From NCBI GenBank assembly GCA_937923255.1, contig CALAIL010000021.1:1-64000 (forward strand): a DNA stretch of 64,000 bases, given 5' to 3'. Shown in pieces: positions 45,340 through 53,451 of the stretch (position 1 is the stretch's first letter; each line of letters begins with the position of its first letter). Below the pieces are notes generated by a model. That model was given only the letters and a program-made list of their open reading frames with translations, ran no database searches and was not told where the DNA came from. Position numbers and translations under genes: made by a program. The DNA comes from an uncultured Propionivibrio sp. GTDB taxonomy: Bacteria; Pseudomonadota; Gammaproteobacteria; Burkholderiales; Rhodocyclaceae.

Positions 45340-46245
45340 ATGAGTTTGATAAGAATCGCCGTCGTTGGCTATGGCAACATTGGTCATAGTGCCGTAGAAG
45401 CCGTGCGCGCCGCGCCAGATATGGAACTGGCCGGCATCGTCCGCCGTTCCGCAGCCGCAGCTGTCCCCGCCGAACTGGCGGGCATTCCCATCGTTACCGA
45501 CGTTTCGGCGCTCGGCAAGGTCGATGTGGCGCTGCTTTGCTGCCCGACGCGCAGCGTTCCCGATACCGCGCCCGAGTACCTGCGCCGCGGCATCCACACC
45601 GTCGATAGTTTTGACATTCACGGCGAATCGCTTTTGGCGCTGCGCAAAAATCTGGACGCCATTGGCAAGCAACACAACAGTGTTGCCGTCGTTTCCGCCG
45701 GCTGGGATCCGGGCAGCGATTCGCTGATGCGCACGCTGCTGCTGGCGATGGCGCCGAAAGGGCTGACGTACACCGATTTCGGTCCGGGCATGAGCATGGG
45801 GCACTCGGTTTGCGCCAAATCCAAGCCGGGCGTCAAGGATGCCCTGTCGATGACGATCCCCGCCGGTTCCGGCGTGCATCGCCGCATGGTCTATGTCGAA
45901 CTGGAAGCCGGCGCGGATTTTTCTGCCGTAGAAAAAGCCATCAAGAGCGACGACTACTTTATCAAGGACGACACGCACGTTTTCGCCGTCGAGAGCATCG
46001 ATACGCTCAAAGACATGGGACACGGCGTGTGCATGACGCGCAAGGGCGTCAGCGGCGTCACGCAAAATCAACGCTTTGAATTCCGCATGACCATCAATAA
46101 TCCGGCGCTGACCGCCCAGGTCATGACCTCCTGCGCACGCGCCGCCGCGCATCACCTGAAGCCGGGCGCCTACACCGTGCCGGAGATCGCGCCGATGGAT
46201 CTTTTGCCGGGTGATCGGGATACGCTGATCAAGACACTGGTGTAA
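45340..46245 (+). CDS. ddh: meso-Diaminopimelate dehydrogenase
   Basis: A 301-residue NADP enzyme. The N-terminal Rossmann start IRIAVVGYGNIGHSAVEAV, SFDIHGESL (about 85-93), SAGWDPGSDSLMRTLLLAM (about 118-136), the GPGMSMGHSV segment, and the DDTHVFAVESIDTLKDMGHGV region agree with Corynebacterium-type Ddh. It makes meso-DAP in one step from tetrahydrodipicolinate, bypassing the succinylase branch. Uncommon in proteobacteria. No other lysine genes are adjacent. A repeated copy of its last 11 codons lies at 46321-46356. Confidence 0.9.
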   Translation: MSLIRIAVVGYGNIGHSAVEAVRAAPDMELAGIVRRSAAAAVPAELAGIPIVTDVSALGKVDVALLCCPTRSVPDTAPEYLRRGIHTVDSFDIHGESLLALRKNLDAIGKQHNSVAVVSAGWDPGSDSLMRTLLLAMAPKGLTYTDFGPGMSMGHSVCAKSKPGVKDALSMTIPAGSGVHRRMVYVELEAGADFSAVEKAIKSDDYFIKDDTHVFAVESIDTLKDMGHGVCMTRKGVSGVTQNQRFEFRMTINNPALTAQVMTSCARAAAHHLKPGAYTVPEIAPMDLLPGDRDTLIKTLV

Positions 46246-46320
46246 CCATAGCGGGAAGCATCGCCGCTTGACCCGCCGCCGGTTTTATCCGGCCGACCAT
46301 TCATCCGGTCGGCGGCCGGC

Positions 46321-46356
46321 GGCGAGCGTGACACACTCATCAAAATGCTGGTGTAA
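46321..46356 (+). repeat. Second copy of the ddh 3' end
   Basis: Translated, it gives GERDTLIKMLV plus stop, against GDRDTLIKTLV plus stop at the end of ddh (46210-46245). The 75 bases in between have no similarity to upstream ddh. Confidence 0.75.
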
Positions 46357-46416
46357 GCGCGCCCAAAAATGCCTCTGCTGCTGCCGGCGCCGCACAGCAG
46401 CGGAGCGCTACATCAA

Positions 46417-46779
46417 ATGAATCAACAAAAGGGCAAAACACCCGACGCCCCCGCTGGCGACGAGGCTCTCATCGGAGACTTCCGCCGCGCGCTCGACAAC
46501 ATCGCCGCGCTTGCCGACACCCTGAATTTCCCCGGCTGGACGCGCACGTTTCGCGCCGCGCGCCGCGCACTCGATGACGAAACGCTGCCCGCCACCGAAC
46601 GCCTGGCGCGGGCGTTGCAAGGCTCGCAAGTCTTCGGCGGCATGGGCTCGTGGCTCGACTCGCCGCCCGCCGTCGCCTACGAACAAGGGCTTTCCGCCAC
46701 ATACGACGCCGCCACCGACGCCCTCTTAGACATCCGCGAACGCAGCCAAAAATTCCTGCGCCGCCATCCGCAGCAATAG
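46417..46779 (+). CDS. Small hypothetical protein with GGMGSW motif
   Basis: 120 residues from MNQQKGKTPDAPAG; the start is inferred (no clear ribosome site; the frame is open to 46369). Mostly helical and charged. It has a conserved-looking QGSQVFGGMGSWLDSPP segment (about 70-86) and an ending helix DALLDIRERSQKFLRR. No signal or membrane segment. I do not recognise a named family with confidence. Codon use looks like its neighbours, so it is probably real. Confidence 0.6.
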   Translation: MNQQKGKTPDAPAGDEALIGDFRRALDNIAALADTLNFPGWTRTFRAARRALDDETLPATERLARALQGSQVFGGMGSWLDSPPAVAYEQGLSATYDAATDALLDIRERSQKFLRRHPQQ

Positions 46780-46799
46780 CGCAATGGCGGTTTCTACCC

Positions 46800-47110
46800 C
46801 ACCCGCCAAACCCCGCGCAGGTAAGGCAGAAAACATAAAACGGCCGGAGCCCCTTTAAACACAAGGGCTTCATGGGATCAAAAAACATAAAACAGATTTT
46901 TACGCCCGACAGATCGTTAGACGAACGACCGTCGGGCATCAATGCCCGACAAAAACTCGCCGCCTTGTCTTTCGGCAAAGTTAAGCCGCTATTTGCGCCT
47001 TCGGAGCGCTCCTCTAAAAACCATTCAAACAGACCAGAAAACATAAATCGCCCCGAACCCCGCTAAATACAAGGGGCTCAGCGCATCAAAAAACATAAAT
47101 CGTTCTCCGC
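46800..47110. repeat. Palindromic boxes with AAAACATAAA arms, plus Correia-like ends
   Basis: Four AAAACATAAA motifs (for example near 46830, 46883, 47039 and 47089) flank cores such as GCCCCTTTAAACACAAGGGC and CCCCGCTAAATACAAGGGG. A reversed Correia-like end (CGCCTTGTCTTTCGGCAAAG then AGCCGCTATT) is seen at 46960-46993 and another at 47165-47189. No gene is supported between 46780 and 47268. Confidence 0.65.
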
Positions 47111-47232
47111 TCCTTTTTTAAAGGGAAACAACCCGCAGGGCTGCGGGATGAGCAGCCTATTTTTTACATGGCAAAGGAAGCCGCCATCGCTCGCCTTTGC
47201 AAGGGGAGCCACAGCAAATTATTTGTAATATA

Positions 47233-47263
47233 CTATTCACCAATCTATTCATAATTCTATTCA
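47233..47263 (+). promoter_or_regulatory. Three CTATTCA iterons upstream of the hipA-like gene
   Basis: CTATTCA occurs at 47233, 47245 and 47257, an exact 12-bp period, ending six bases before the ATG. The region is AT-rich (unlike its flanks). It looks like an operator for the gene's own DNA-binding domain. Confidence 0.65.
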
Positions 47264-47268
47264 TCACC

Positions 47269-48597
47269 ATGCCTGATTACGCCGAAACCATCCGCCAAAC
47301 GCTTACGCAAGGCGTAGCAACTCCTTCGCAACTAATTGATTCTATTAAAATTAGCCAGCCGACCTTGTCGCGCCAACTGAGAGCGCTGGGCGATGATGTG
47401 GTGCGCATCGGCAAGGGAAAATCTATTCAATATGCGCTGCGTGACCGGCACCACGGGTTGCCCGAAATGCCGGTCTATCGTGTGGATAGCGCGGGTAAAT
47501 TGCTGTTTTTGGGGCAGTTACTTGCGATTTATCCGCAAGGCTTTGTGATGCAGGAGACATCGGGGCGCAGTGTGCGCAGCGACGATCTGCCGTGGTGGCT
47601 GTACGATATGCGCCCGCAGGGGTATCTGGGGCGGGCGTGGGCGCGCCAGCATGCGCAGCGTTTTGATTTTCCTGAAGATATTCGCCGCTGGGCCGACCAC
47701 CATGTGCTGCGCGCGCTGCTGGCGGACGGCGTGGATATGAGCGGTGATTTGCTGATTGGCGAAGCATGCCGCGCGCGTTTCTTACATATGCAAGCGCCTG
47801 AACGGGTTGAAGATAAAGCCCGGCGCTATCCCGAGCTGGCAGCGCAGGCAGCAACGGGCGAGTTGGCTGGTTCTTCCGCGGGTGGCGAGCAGCCGAAGTT
47901 CACGGCGTACACGGCAGACGGGCATGTGATTGTGAAATTCAGCGAAACGGAGGCGGGCCCCGTGAGCGAGCGCTGGCGCGATTTGCTGCTGGCGGAATAT
48001 TGGGCGCTTGCCACCTTGCGCACGTCGGGGTTTGAGGCAGCGGCAAGCGCGATTATCGATAGCGCCGCACAGCGCTTTCTGGAAAGCACGCGCTTTGACC
48101 GCGTCGGCGCAACGGGGCGCGTGGGGCTGCATTCGCTCACTGCGCTGGATTTGCAATTTACCGGCAACGCATCGGAAGGCTGGGTGGGAGTTACGCGCGC
48201 GCTGGCGCAACAGGGCGTGATTACGCCGGCAGCGGCCGAACGCGCCGCGTTGCTGTGGGCATTTGGCACGCTGATTGGCAACAGCGATATGCACGGCGGT
48301 AATCTTTCTTTTATCGATGATGGCGCGCCTCCCTACCGCCTCGCACCGGTGTATGACATGACGGCGATGGCGTTTGCGCCCACCAGCGGCGGCGGATTGC
48401 CCGCTGCCTTGCCCGCGCTGACCCTGCGTGCCGACATCCCCCCTGCGCAGTGGCGACAAGCGCTTGATCTGGCGCGGCAGTGGCTGGCGCAATTGCAGGC
48501 GGACGAGCGTTTAAGCGCACGCTTTGCCCCGTGTATTCAAGCGCTTGAACGCCACCACGCCGGCGCCGCCGCGCAACTGGCGCGGCTGGCGGTTTAA
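47269..48597 (+). CDS. HipA-family kinase of the YjjJ type
   Basis: 442 residues. The N-terminal winged HTH (about 1-60, PSQLIDSIKISQPTLSRQLRALGDDVVRIG) is fused to a HipA kinase. The kinase has the Gly-rich loop GSSAGGEQPKF, catalytic GTLIGNSDMHGGNLSF (about 335-350) and metal-binding PVYDMTAMAF. E. coli YjjJ has the same single-chain layout; unlike HipBA there is no separate antitoxin gene. HipA proteins phosphorylate aminoacyl-tRNA synthetases and slow growth. Start ATG at 47269 immediately after the CTATTCA iterons. Confidence 0.9.
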   Translation: MPDYAETIRQTLTQGVATPSQLIDSIKISQPTLSRQLRALGDDVVRIGKGKSIQYALRDRHHGLPEMPVYRVDSAGKLLFLGQLLAIYPQGFVMQETSGRSVRSDDLPWWLYDMRPQGYLGRAWARQHAQRFDFPEDIRRWADHHVLRALLADGVDMSGDLLIGEACRARFLHMQAPERVEDKARRYPELAAQAATGELAGSSAGGEQPKFTAYTADGHVIVKFSETEAGPVSERWRDLLLAEYWALATLRTSGFEAAASAIIDSAAQRFLESTRFDRVGATGRVGLHSLTALDLQFTGNASEGWVGVTRALAQQGVITPAAAERAALLWAFGTLIGNSDMHGGNLSFIDDGAPPYRLAPVYDMTAMAFAPTSGGGLPAALPALTLRADIPPAQWRQALDLARQWLAQLQADERLSARFAPCIQALERHHAGAAAQLARLAV

Positions 48598-48711
48598 TTT
48601 AAACGCAAGTCATGGGCCGGCAAGGCGCCATGCGGTTCACGCGCTCAATCGGCCACGGCATCGGGCGGGCGACGATGGGCGCGCATCAGGCTTCCGGCAA
48701 ACGGCGTCAAC

Positions 48712-48853
48712 AGGGCGTTTCCAGGCACCCCCTCTGAAACCCGCGTGGATAGGGCATTTCCGGGCACCCTACCCGGAAACCCTGATAAATAAAGGGCTGG
48801 CGGGCACACCCCTCTGAGATGCCCTGTTTACAAGGGTCTCCGGGCATCCCTTA
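48712..48853. repeat. Spaced palindromic-box repeat array
   Basis: Boxes include GAAACCCGCGTGGATAGGGC, GAAACCCTGATAAATAAAGGG and GATGCCCTGTTTACAAGGG, with spacers such as CGGGCACCCTACCCG. It lies between the convergent ends of the hipA-like gene and thiE. Confidence 0.8.
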
Positions 48854-49513
48854 TTAACCTGCATTTAACCTGCATGCAGCCAGCGCAGTTTTCAGTGCAG
48901 CGGACAGTGCGGCGCTGGCCTGCGCCGGATCGGGCTGGCCGCAGATGGCCGAAACGACGGCGACGCCGCGCGCACCTGCGGCAAGGAGTTCGCCGCAATG
49001 CACCGAACGGATGCCGCCGATCGCCACGACCGGCAGGGCCGTGGCCGCCGCCAGTTCGCCAAAACCGGCGATGCCCAGCACTGCGCCTGCATCCGGCTTG
49101 GTGCCGGTCGGAAACACCGGCCCGACGCCAAGATAATCCACGCCCGTGGCCGGCACAGCGGCCAGCTCGGAAAAATCCGAGACCGAGACGCCTAACAGTT
49201 TGTCCGGCCCGATCAGACGGCGCACGTCCGCTGCCGGCAGATCATCCTGGCCGACATGCACGCCATCGGCGTCAGCCGCCAGCGCCACGTCGACCTGATC
49301 ATTAACAATCAGCGGCACACCGAGCGGCGAGAGCGCCGCCTTGAGTTTGCGCGCCGTTTCCAGCCACTGCTTCTTCTTCCAGTGCGGCGCTCGCAACTGC
49401 ACGACTGTCGCGCCATTTTCCGCCGCCAACCGCGCGGTTTGCACCATGCCGTCCGGGCTGCCGCACAGATCGGGGTCCAAGACCAGATAGAGCGAAAGAT
49501 CGAGTTTTTTCAT
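48854..49513 (-). CDS. thiE: Thiamine-phosphate synthase
   Basis: A 219-residue TIM-barrel. VVQLRAPHWKKKQWLETA (about 39-56), LIVNDQVDVALAADADGVHVGQDDLP (about 69-94), and VGPVFPTGTKPDAG (about 130-143) with the pyrophosphate-binding Lys, Thr and Gly are the ThiE motifs. It joins HMP-PP and the thiazole phosphate. Its ATG overlaps the thiM stop by four bases. Confidence 0.95.
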   Translation of the reverse strand: MKKLDLSLYLVLDPDLCGSPDGMVQTARLAAENGATVVQLRAPHWKKKQWLETARKLKAALSPLGVPLIVNDQVDVALAADADGVHVGQDDLPAADVRRLIGPDKLLGVSVSDFSELAAVPATGVDYLGVGPVFPTGTKPDAGAVLGIAGFGELAAATALPVVAIGGIRSVHCGELLAAGARGVAVVSAICGQPDPAQASAALSAALKTALAACRLNAG

Positions 49514-50340
49514 GTCGCCCGCCCCCGCAGGGCTTCCGGATCGAGGCGGTACAGCGCATCGAGAAAAGCGCCCTTCAACGAGCCGGGGCCGTCGCTTTCC
49601 GCTGCCGCCCATTCGCCACACAGCCCGGCGATGGCGCAGGCGGCGGCGACGGCATTGAGGCGGCTCGTGCGGCTGTGCGCACCGGCCGTCAGGGCGGCCA
49701 CCAGGGCCGAGAGCGCACAGCCGGTGCCGACTACGCGCGTCATCAGCGGATGGCCCCACGGCGTCGCCCAGACGGTTTCGCCGTCGGTGATGTAATCCGT
49801 CTGCCCGGTGACGGCGACGATGGCACCACTCGTCCGCGCCAGCTGCCGTGCGGCGTCGATTGCCGCTTCCGAGCGAGCGAGGGTATCGACGCCGCGCCCG
49901 CCCGTGCCGTCCGCACTATCAGCGCCATCTATTTCGCAGGCAAGCGCAAGGATTTCCGAAGCGTTGCCGCGAATCGCCGCCGGCCGGCTGGCCAGCAATT
50001 CTCGGCAAAACTGCGTGCGGTACGCCAGCGCACCGACCGCCACTGGATCGAGCGTCCACGGCACATCGGCCTGAACGGCCGCCGCAACGGCCAGGCGCAT
50101 CGCGGACAGCCGCGCCGGATAGAGCGTGCCGACGTTAATCAGCAGCGCGCCGGCGTGCGCGGCAAATGCGGCGACTTCCTCCTCCGCGACGATCATCGCC
50201 GGCGAGGCGCCGGCCGCCAGCAGCACGTTGGCGCTGATTTCCTGAACGACCTCGTTGGTCAATATATGGACGAGCGGCGCACTGGCGCGAAAGCGCGCCA
50301 ATTCGTCGGCAGCGATGGATAACGGCAAAATTTCCGGCAT
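49510..50340 (-). CDS. thiM: Hydroxyethylthiazole kinase
   Basis: 276 residues of the ThiM family. PLVHILTNEVVQEISANVLLAAGASPAM (about 22-49), WTLDPVAVGAL (about 89-99), IRGNASEILAL and the catalytic ATPWGHPLMTRVVGTGCALSALVAA (GTGC with the active-site Cys, about 200-224) are visible. It phosphorylates 4-methyl-5-hydroxyethylthiazole for salvage. The start at MPEILPL is preceded by GGGGAG; two further ATGs upstream lack such a site. No TPP riboswitch was recognised upstream. Confidence 0.95.
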   Translation of the reverse strand: MPEILPLSIAADELARFRASAPLVHILTNEVVQEISANVLLAAGASPAMIVAEEEVAAFAAHAGALLINVGTLYPARLSAMRLAVAAAVQADVPWTLDPVAVGALAYRTQFCRELLASRPAAIRGNASEILALACEIDGADSADGTGGRGVDTLARSEAAIDAARQLARTSGAIVAVTGQTDYITDGETVWATPWGHPLMTRVVGTGCALSALVAALTAGAHSRTSRLNAVAAACAIAGLCGEWAAAESDGPGSLKGAFLDALYRLDPEALRGRAT

Positions 50341-50814
50341 GGCTGATCTCCCCAAAGACATGAATGGCGGCAACGGCGCCAGTATAGTCGAAGCGATCAG
50401 CCTCCCGATTTCTCATAAGTGCTGGCTGACCCTGCCCGGCAGGCCGGATTCCTTGCAGTGACGGATATCGCAGAAGCCGCATGCCGGCGGCACGGCGCCT
50501 AGCAGCCCAATTGTCTTGCCGTGTATTTGCCTTGTATTTGTCTTATCTTGACGCTTGCGGCCGCCCTGCCGCCGCGCCAGCGGATGCTTCCCATCCCTTT
50601 CGGCATCGTTCTGAAAACGCCTGCCCGCGCTGCCTTTTGCGCGCTTTTTCATGCCTCTCGCGCTGTCTTTTATGCCCCCGCCGTCGGGCAAGACAAGCTT
50701 CGTCGGGTGCGTTATGCTGTCATTCAGCGCCGCCATGCCGCAGTCTGAATGAAACGCTACGCCGCCGCGACACCACAGCCCCCGCACACCAAATGACGCC
50801 TATCAAGGAGCCCG
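50341..50814. other. Divergent intergenic region, no gene or riboswitch seen
   Basis: Separates thiM and the phosphatase gene. A TPP riboswitch was looked for on the minus strand, but no CTGAGA...GAACCTGATCTGG pattern is present. A run with GTATTTGCCTTGTATTTGTC (50523-50543) is a short tandem repeat. Confidence 0.55.
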
Positions 50815-51498
50815 ATGAACCCGCTGACCACACCGCCCGCCGCCCACCCAGCCGCAACCCCGCCGATGCGCCTGTGTCTCGTCCGCCACGGCGAAACCGA
50901 CTGGAACGCCGAGCAGCGGATGCAGGGGCACAAGGATCTGCCGCTAAATGCCTGCGGACGCGCCCAGGCGGAACAGGCTGCCCGCCAGTTCACCGGCCTG
51001 CGCGCCGATGCCATTTACAGCAGCGACCTACAACGCGCCTGGCAGACGGCGCAGCCGATTGCGGCGGCGCTGGGGCTGACGCCCACGCGCCTCATTGCCC
51101 TGCGCGAACGCAACTACGGGCGCTGCGAAGGCATGGTGCGCAAAGACGTGGCGGCGATCTATCCCGAAGATGCGCGCGCTTTGCGCGAGCGCCTACCGGA
51201 TTACGTACTGCCCGGCGGCGAAAGCCTGCGCCAGCACCAGCAGCGCATCTACGACTGCATCGACGCACTGGCCGCAAAGCATGCGGGAGAAACCGTCGTC
51301 ACCGTTACGCATGGCGGCACGCTCGACCTCGTCTATCGTCGCGCCAACGGCATTCCGCTGGAAAAGGCGCGCGATTTTCCCATCCCGAACACCGGCATCT
51401 GCTGGCTGGACATTTCTCCCAGTGCCTGGCACATCATCCGCTGGGCCGACACCACGCACCTGGCGCACGGCGCCCTCGAAGTTTCTGCGGACTTCTAA
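50815..51498 (+). CDS. Histidine phosphatase family protein
   Basis: A 227-residue phosphoglycerate-mutase-like phosphatase. LCLVRHGETDWNAEQRMQGHKDLPLN (about 20-45) contains the phosphorylated His (RHG), IYSSDLQRAWQTAQPIA (about 67-83) and VVTVTHGGTLDLV (about 153-165) the second His. The family includes CobC, GpmB and broad phosphatases; the exact substrate is open. AAGGAG lies five to six bases before the ATG. Single gene. Confidence 0.88.
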   Translation: MNPLTTPPAAHPAATPPMRLCLVRHGETDWNAEQRMQGHKDLPLNACGRAQAEQAARQFTGLRADAIYSSDLQRAWQTAQPIAAALGLTPTRLIALRERNYGRCEGMVRKDVAAIYPEDARALRERLPDYVLPGGESLRQHQQRIYDCIDALAAKHAGETVVTVTHGGTLDLVYRRANGIPLEKARDFPIPNTGICWLDISPSAWHIIRWADTTHLAHGALEVSADF

Positions 51499-51524
51499 AA
51501 CGAGGCGCTTGATAACCGGCCGGA

Positions 51525-51735
51525 AGCCCGTGTATTTAGGGCATTTCCGGAGGGGTATCCTGAAACCCTTGTAAACAGGGCATCTCCGGACGGGTGCTCT
51601 GAGATGCCCTATCTTCGCGGGTTTCGGAGCACCTAAAAGCCCCTCGCCCTGTGGGGGAGGGGTTTGGTGAGAGGACAAGTAAAGGGATGCCCGGAAGTCC
51701 TTTATCCACGCGGGTTTCAGATGGGGTATTTCGAA
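51525..51735. repeat. Spaced palindromic-box repeat array
   Basis: Boxes alternate with 13-16-base spacers: CCGTGTATTTAGGGCATTTC, GAAACCCTTGTAAACAGGGC, GAGATGCCCTATCTTCGCGGG and CCTTTATCCACGCGGG. A spacer of GAGATGCCC/GGGCATCTC arms gives perfect inverted pairs (51579-51609). It leads into the Correia-like element at 51745. Confidence 0.82.
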
Positions 51736-51744
51736 TACTCTTGC

Positions 51745-51851
51745 ATAGCGGCCCGACTTTGCCAAAAGACAAGGCGGCGAGCCGCTGACAGTACAAGCAG
51801 TATGGCAAGGCCAACACAGCAACGCAGTATTTTGGCAAAGGAAGCCGCTAT
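51745..51851. mobile_element. Correia-like MITE, full length
   Basis: 107 bp, ATAGCGGC at the left and GCCGCTAT at the right. Inner arms are ACTTTGCCAAAA and TTTTGGCAAAG. The reverse complement holds GCCTTGCCATACTGCTTGTACTGTC and a CGCCGCCTTGTC arm, the Correia-type core. It ends 27 bases before the methyltransferase stop. Confidence 0.8.
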
Positions 51852-51877
51852 TAAGGTCAATGCGGTATTCGCCGCTA

Positions 51878-52645
51878 TCACACGCGCCGGCCTTTGACGG
51901 CGTGGGCGCGCGCGTGGCAGGTGATGCTGCCGTCGGCAGCAATCGGCAGGCTGCGGCGCAAGGCCTGCTGCACGCTTTGGCGCGTTTCCGGCGGCAGGGC
52001 GGCGAATGCTTCGCCGATGCTGGCGCTGTCCGCCAGCGCTTGCCAGTAGGCGGCAAAGTCGGGAAAGCAATAGGCGACGTGGAAGGCGCGCGTGGCGATG
52101 TCGGTCAGCCCCGCCTGTTCCCATAAGGCGTGCAGCCGCGGCAGTTGCGTGATGTCGTCGCTGGCGTCGCGCTGCGGCAGTACGCCGTGTTCATGCAGGA
52201 GCGCAAAGGCGGGAGCGTAGGGGAAGCCCTGCGGCAGATCCCAGATGTAGGTGGCGACGGTGCCGCCGGGTTTGCAGACGCGCGCCATTTCAGCGACGGC
52301 GCGGGCGGGGTCGGGCACAAAGACGATGACGAGTGGCATAACGACGGCATCAAATGTATCGGCGTCGAAGGAAAGCGCGGCGGCGTCGCCTTGTTGCAGG
52401 ACGACGTGCGCCGGCAGCTGCGCGCGGGCGTAGGCGAGTTGCGCGGCGGAAATGTCGATGCCGTGCAGGGTGGCGGGGGCGGCGTGTTGCAGGATTTGTA
52501 CGCCAAACGCCCCGCCGCCGCAGCCCACGTCAAGCCAGCTTTGCCCGGCCGGCAGCGCCAGCCAGTCGAGGAATGCTGCCCCGGCGGCGCGGCTCCAGCC
52601 GCCCATGTAGCGCTCGTAACGCGCTGCGTCCTGAAAGTTGCCCAT
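51878..52645 (-). CDS. SAM-dependent class I methyltransferase
   Basis: 255 residues. Motif I is LDVGCGGGAFGVQIL (about 38-52), followed by GIDISAAQLAYARAQ, GDAAALSFDADTFDAVVMPLVIVFVPDPARAVAEMARVCKPGG (motif IV-V, about 85-125). The N-terminal NFQDAARYERYMGGWSRAAG is typical of UbiE-like small-molecule methyltransferases. The acceptor is unknown. Cys and His near the C-terminus (ITCHARAHAV) are of no known role. Confidence 0.85.
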   Translation of the reverse strand: MGNFQDAARYERYMGGWSRAAGAAFLDWLALPAGQSWLDVGCGGGAFGVQILQHAAPATLHGIDISAAQLAYARAQLPAHVVLQQGDAAALSFDADTFDAVVMPLVIVFVPDPARAVAEMARVCKPGGTVATYIWDLPQGFPYAPAFALLHEHGVLPQRDASDDITQLPRLHALWEQAGLTDIATRAFHVAYCFPDFAAYWQALADSASIGEAFAALPPETRQSVQQALRRSLPIAADGSITCHARAHAVKGRRV

Positions 52646-52666
52646 TACCTGCTCTTACCAAAAAAC

Positions 52667-53057
52667 TCAACTCCTCGACATGATCATGGCACAGCCTTTT
52701 TCCACCATCTCACGATAAAAATCGCGCAGCGCAAATTTTTCCGGGCATTTACCAAAATCAACTTCTTGCAGCGCTTTGGCAATCTCACACACATGCCCGG
52801 AATAGGTGCCCGCCACATATATGTCATCCGGCTCACCAAAAATCGTATGTTGGCCGACGATGGCTTCGCTCAAACAATCCCCCTGGATGGGATACGTGGC
52901 TGATTTCCCCATGAGGACAAAATGCAGCACATCCCAGGATTTATCAACGTCGCATTCGCGTCTCTCGCCGTCTTCTTGTTCATCAGACGTTTCTTTCGTT
53001 TATGTACGCCTTCAGTTTCTGATCGCTGGATTGGTAATACGTGACGCGAATACCCAT
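52667..53057 (-). pseudogene. DUF1877 (YfbM-like) gene broken by a frameshift
   Basis: The minus strand starts MGIRVTYYQSSDQKLKAYINE and then meets a TGA. In another frame the product goes on as DVDKSWDVLHFVLMG, a Gly/Tyr-rich middle part, and FALRDFYREMVEKGCAMIM. Both pieces fit DUF1877 (start MGI..YY..SD, then DKSWD.LHF.L.G). The total span of 391 bases is not a multiple of three, as expected for one inserted or lost base around 52985-52995 (AGAAACG). The middle is shorter than in YfbM, so it may also have an internal deletion. Confidence 0.7.
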
Positions 53058-53184
53058 AGTGCGAATCCCTGTGAAATAAACAATAAAGGCCAAAACACAT
53101 CAGCCCGGAATGACATTCTTTGCCATACCTGGCGTTGCCTGAGCGGCCAGCCGCCAGTATAGAAGGTATTGCAGGCATCGTCCA

Positions 53185-53340
53185 AAGCCAGCGTATTTCG
53201 GGCATCTCCGAAGCGGGTATCCGGGATCCTTATAAACAGGGCATCTCAGAGCACCTGCCCGGAAACGCCCTATCCACGCGGGTTTCAGAGAGGGGGTCTC
53301 TGAAATGCTTTATCCACGAGGGTTTCATAGAAGTACCCCG
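53185..53340. repeat. Spaced palindromic-box repeat array
   Basis: Boxes: CCTTATAAACAGGGCATCTC, GAAACGCCCTATCCACGCGGGTTTC and GAAATGCTTTATCCACGAGGGTTTC, with GC-rich spacers. It precedes the Correia-like element at 53349. Nothing else is seen in 53058-53184. Confidence 0.8.
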
Positions 53341-53348
53341 AAAGCTTA

Positions 53349-53450
53349 ATAGCGGCTCGACTTTGCCAAAAAACAAGGCGGCGAGCCAGACAGTACAAGT
53401 CGTACGGCAAGGCGAGGCCAACACAGTATTCTGGCAAAGACAGCCGCTAT
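53349..53450. mobile_element. Correia-like MITE, full length
   Basis: 102 bp with ATAGCGGC and GCCGCTAT ends. The reverse strand reads CTCGCCTTGCCGTACGACTTG, TACTGTC and CTCGCCGCCTTG. It is a sister of 51745-51851. The right end abuts the sir2 stop codon (53452) with one base between. Confidence 0.82.
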
Positions 53451-53451
53451 C

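Noticed and set aside
50341-50480. TPP riboswitch before thiM
   Set aside because: The CTGAGA and GAACCTGATCTGG parts and the THI-box layout are not found on the minus strand.
52870-53205. 111-residue ORF overlapping the DUF1877 region
   Set aside because: Wrong frame; the family similarity is in the two other frames.
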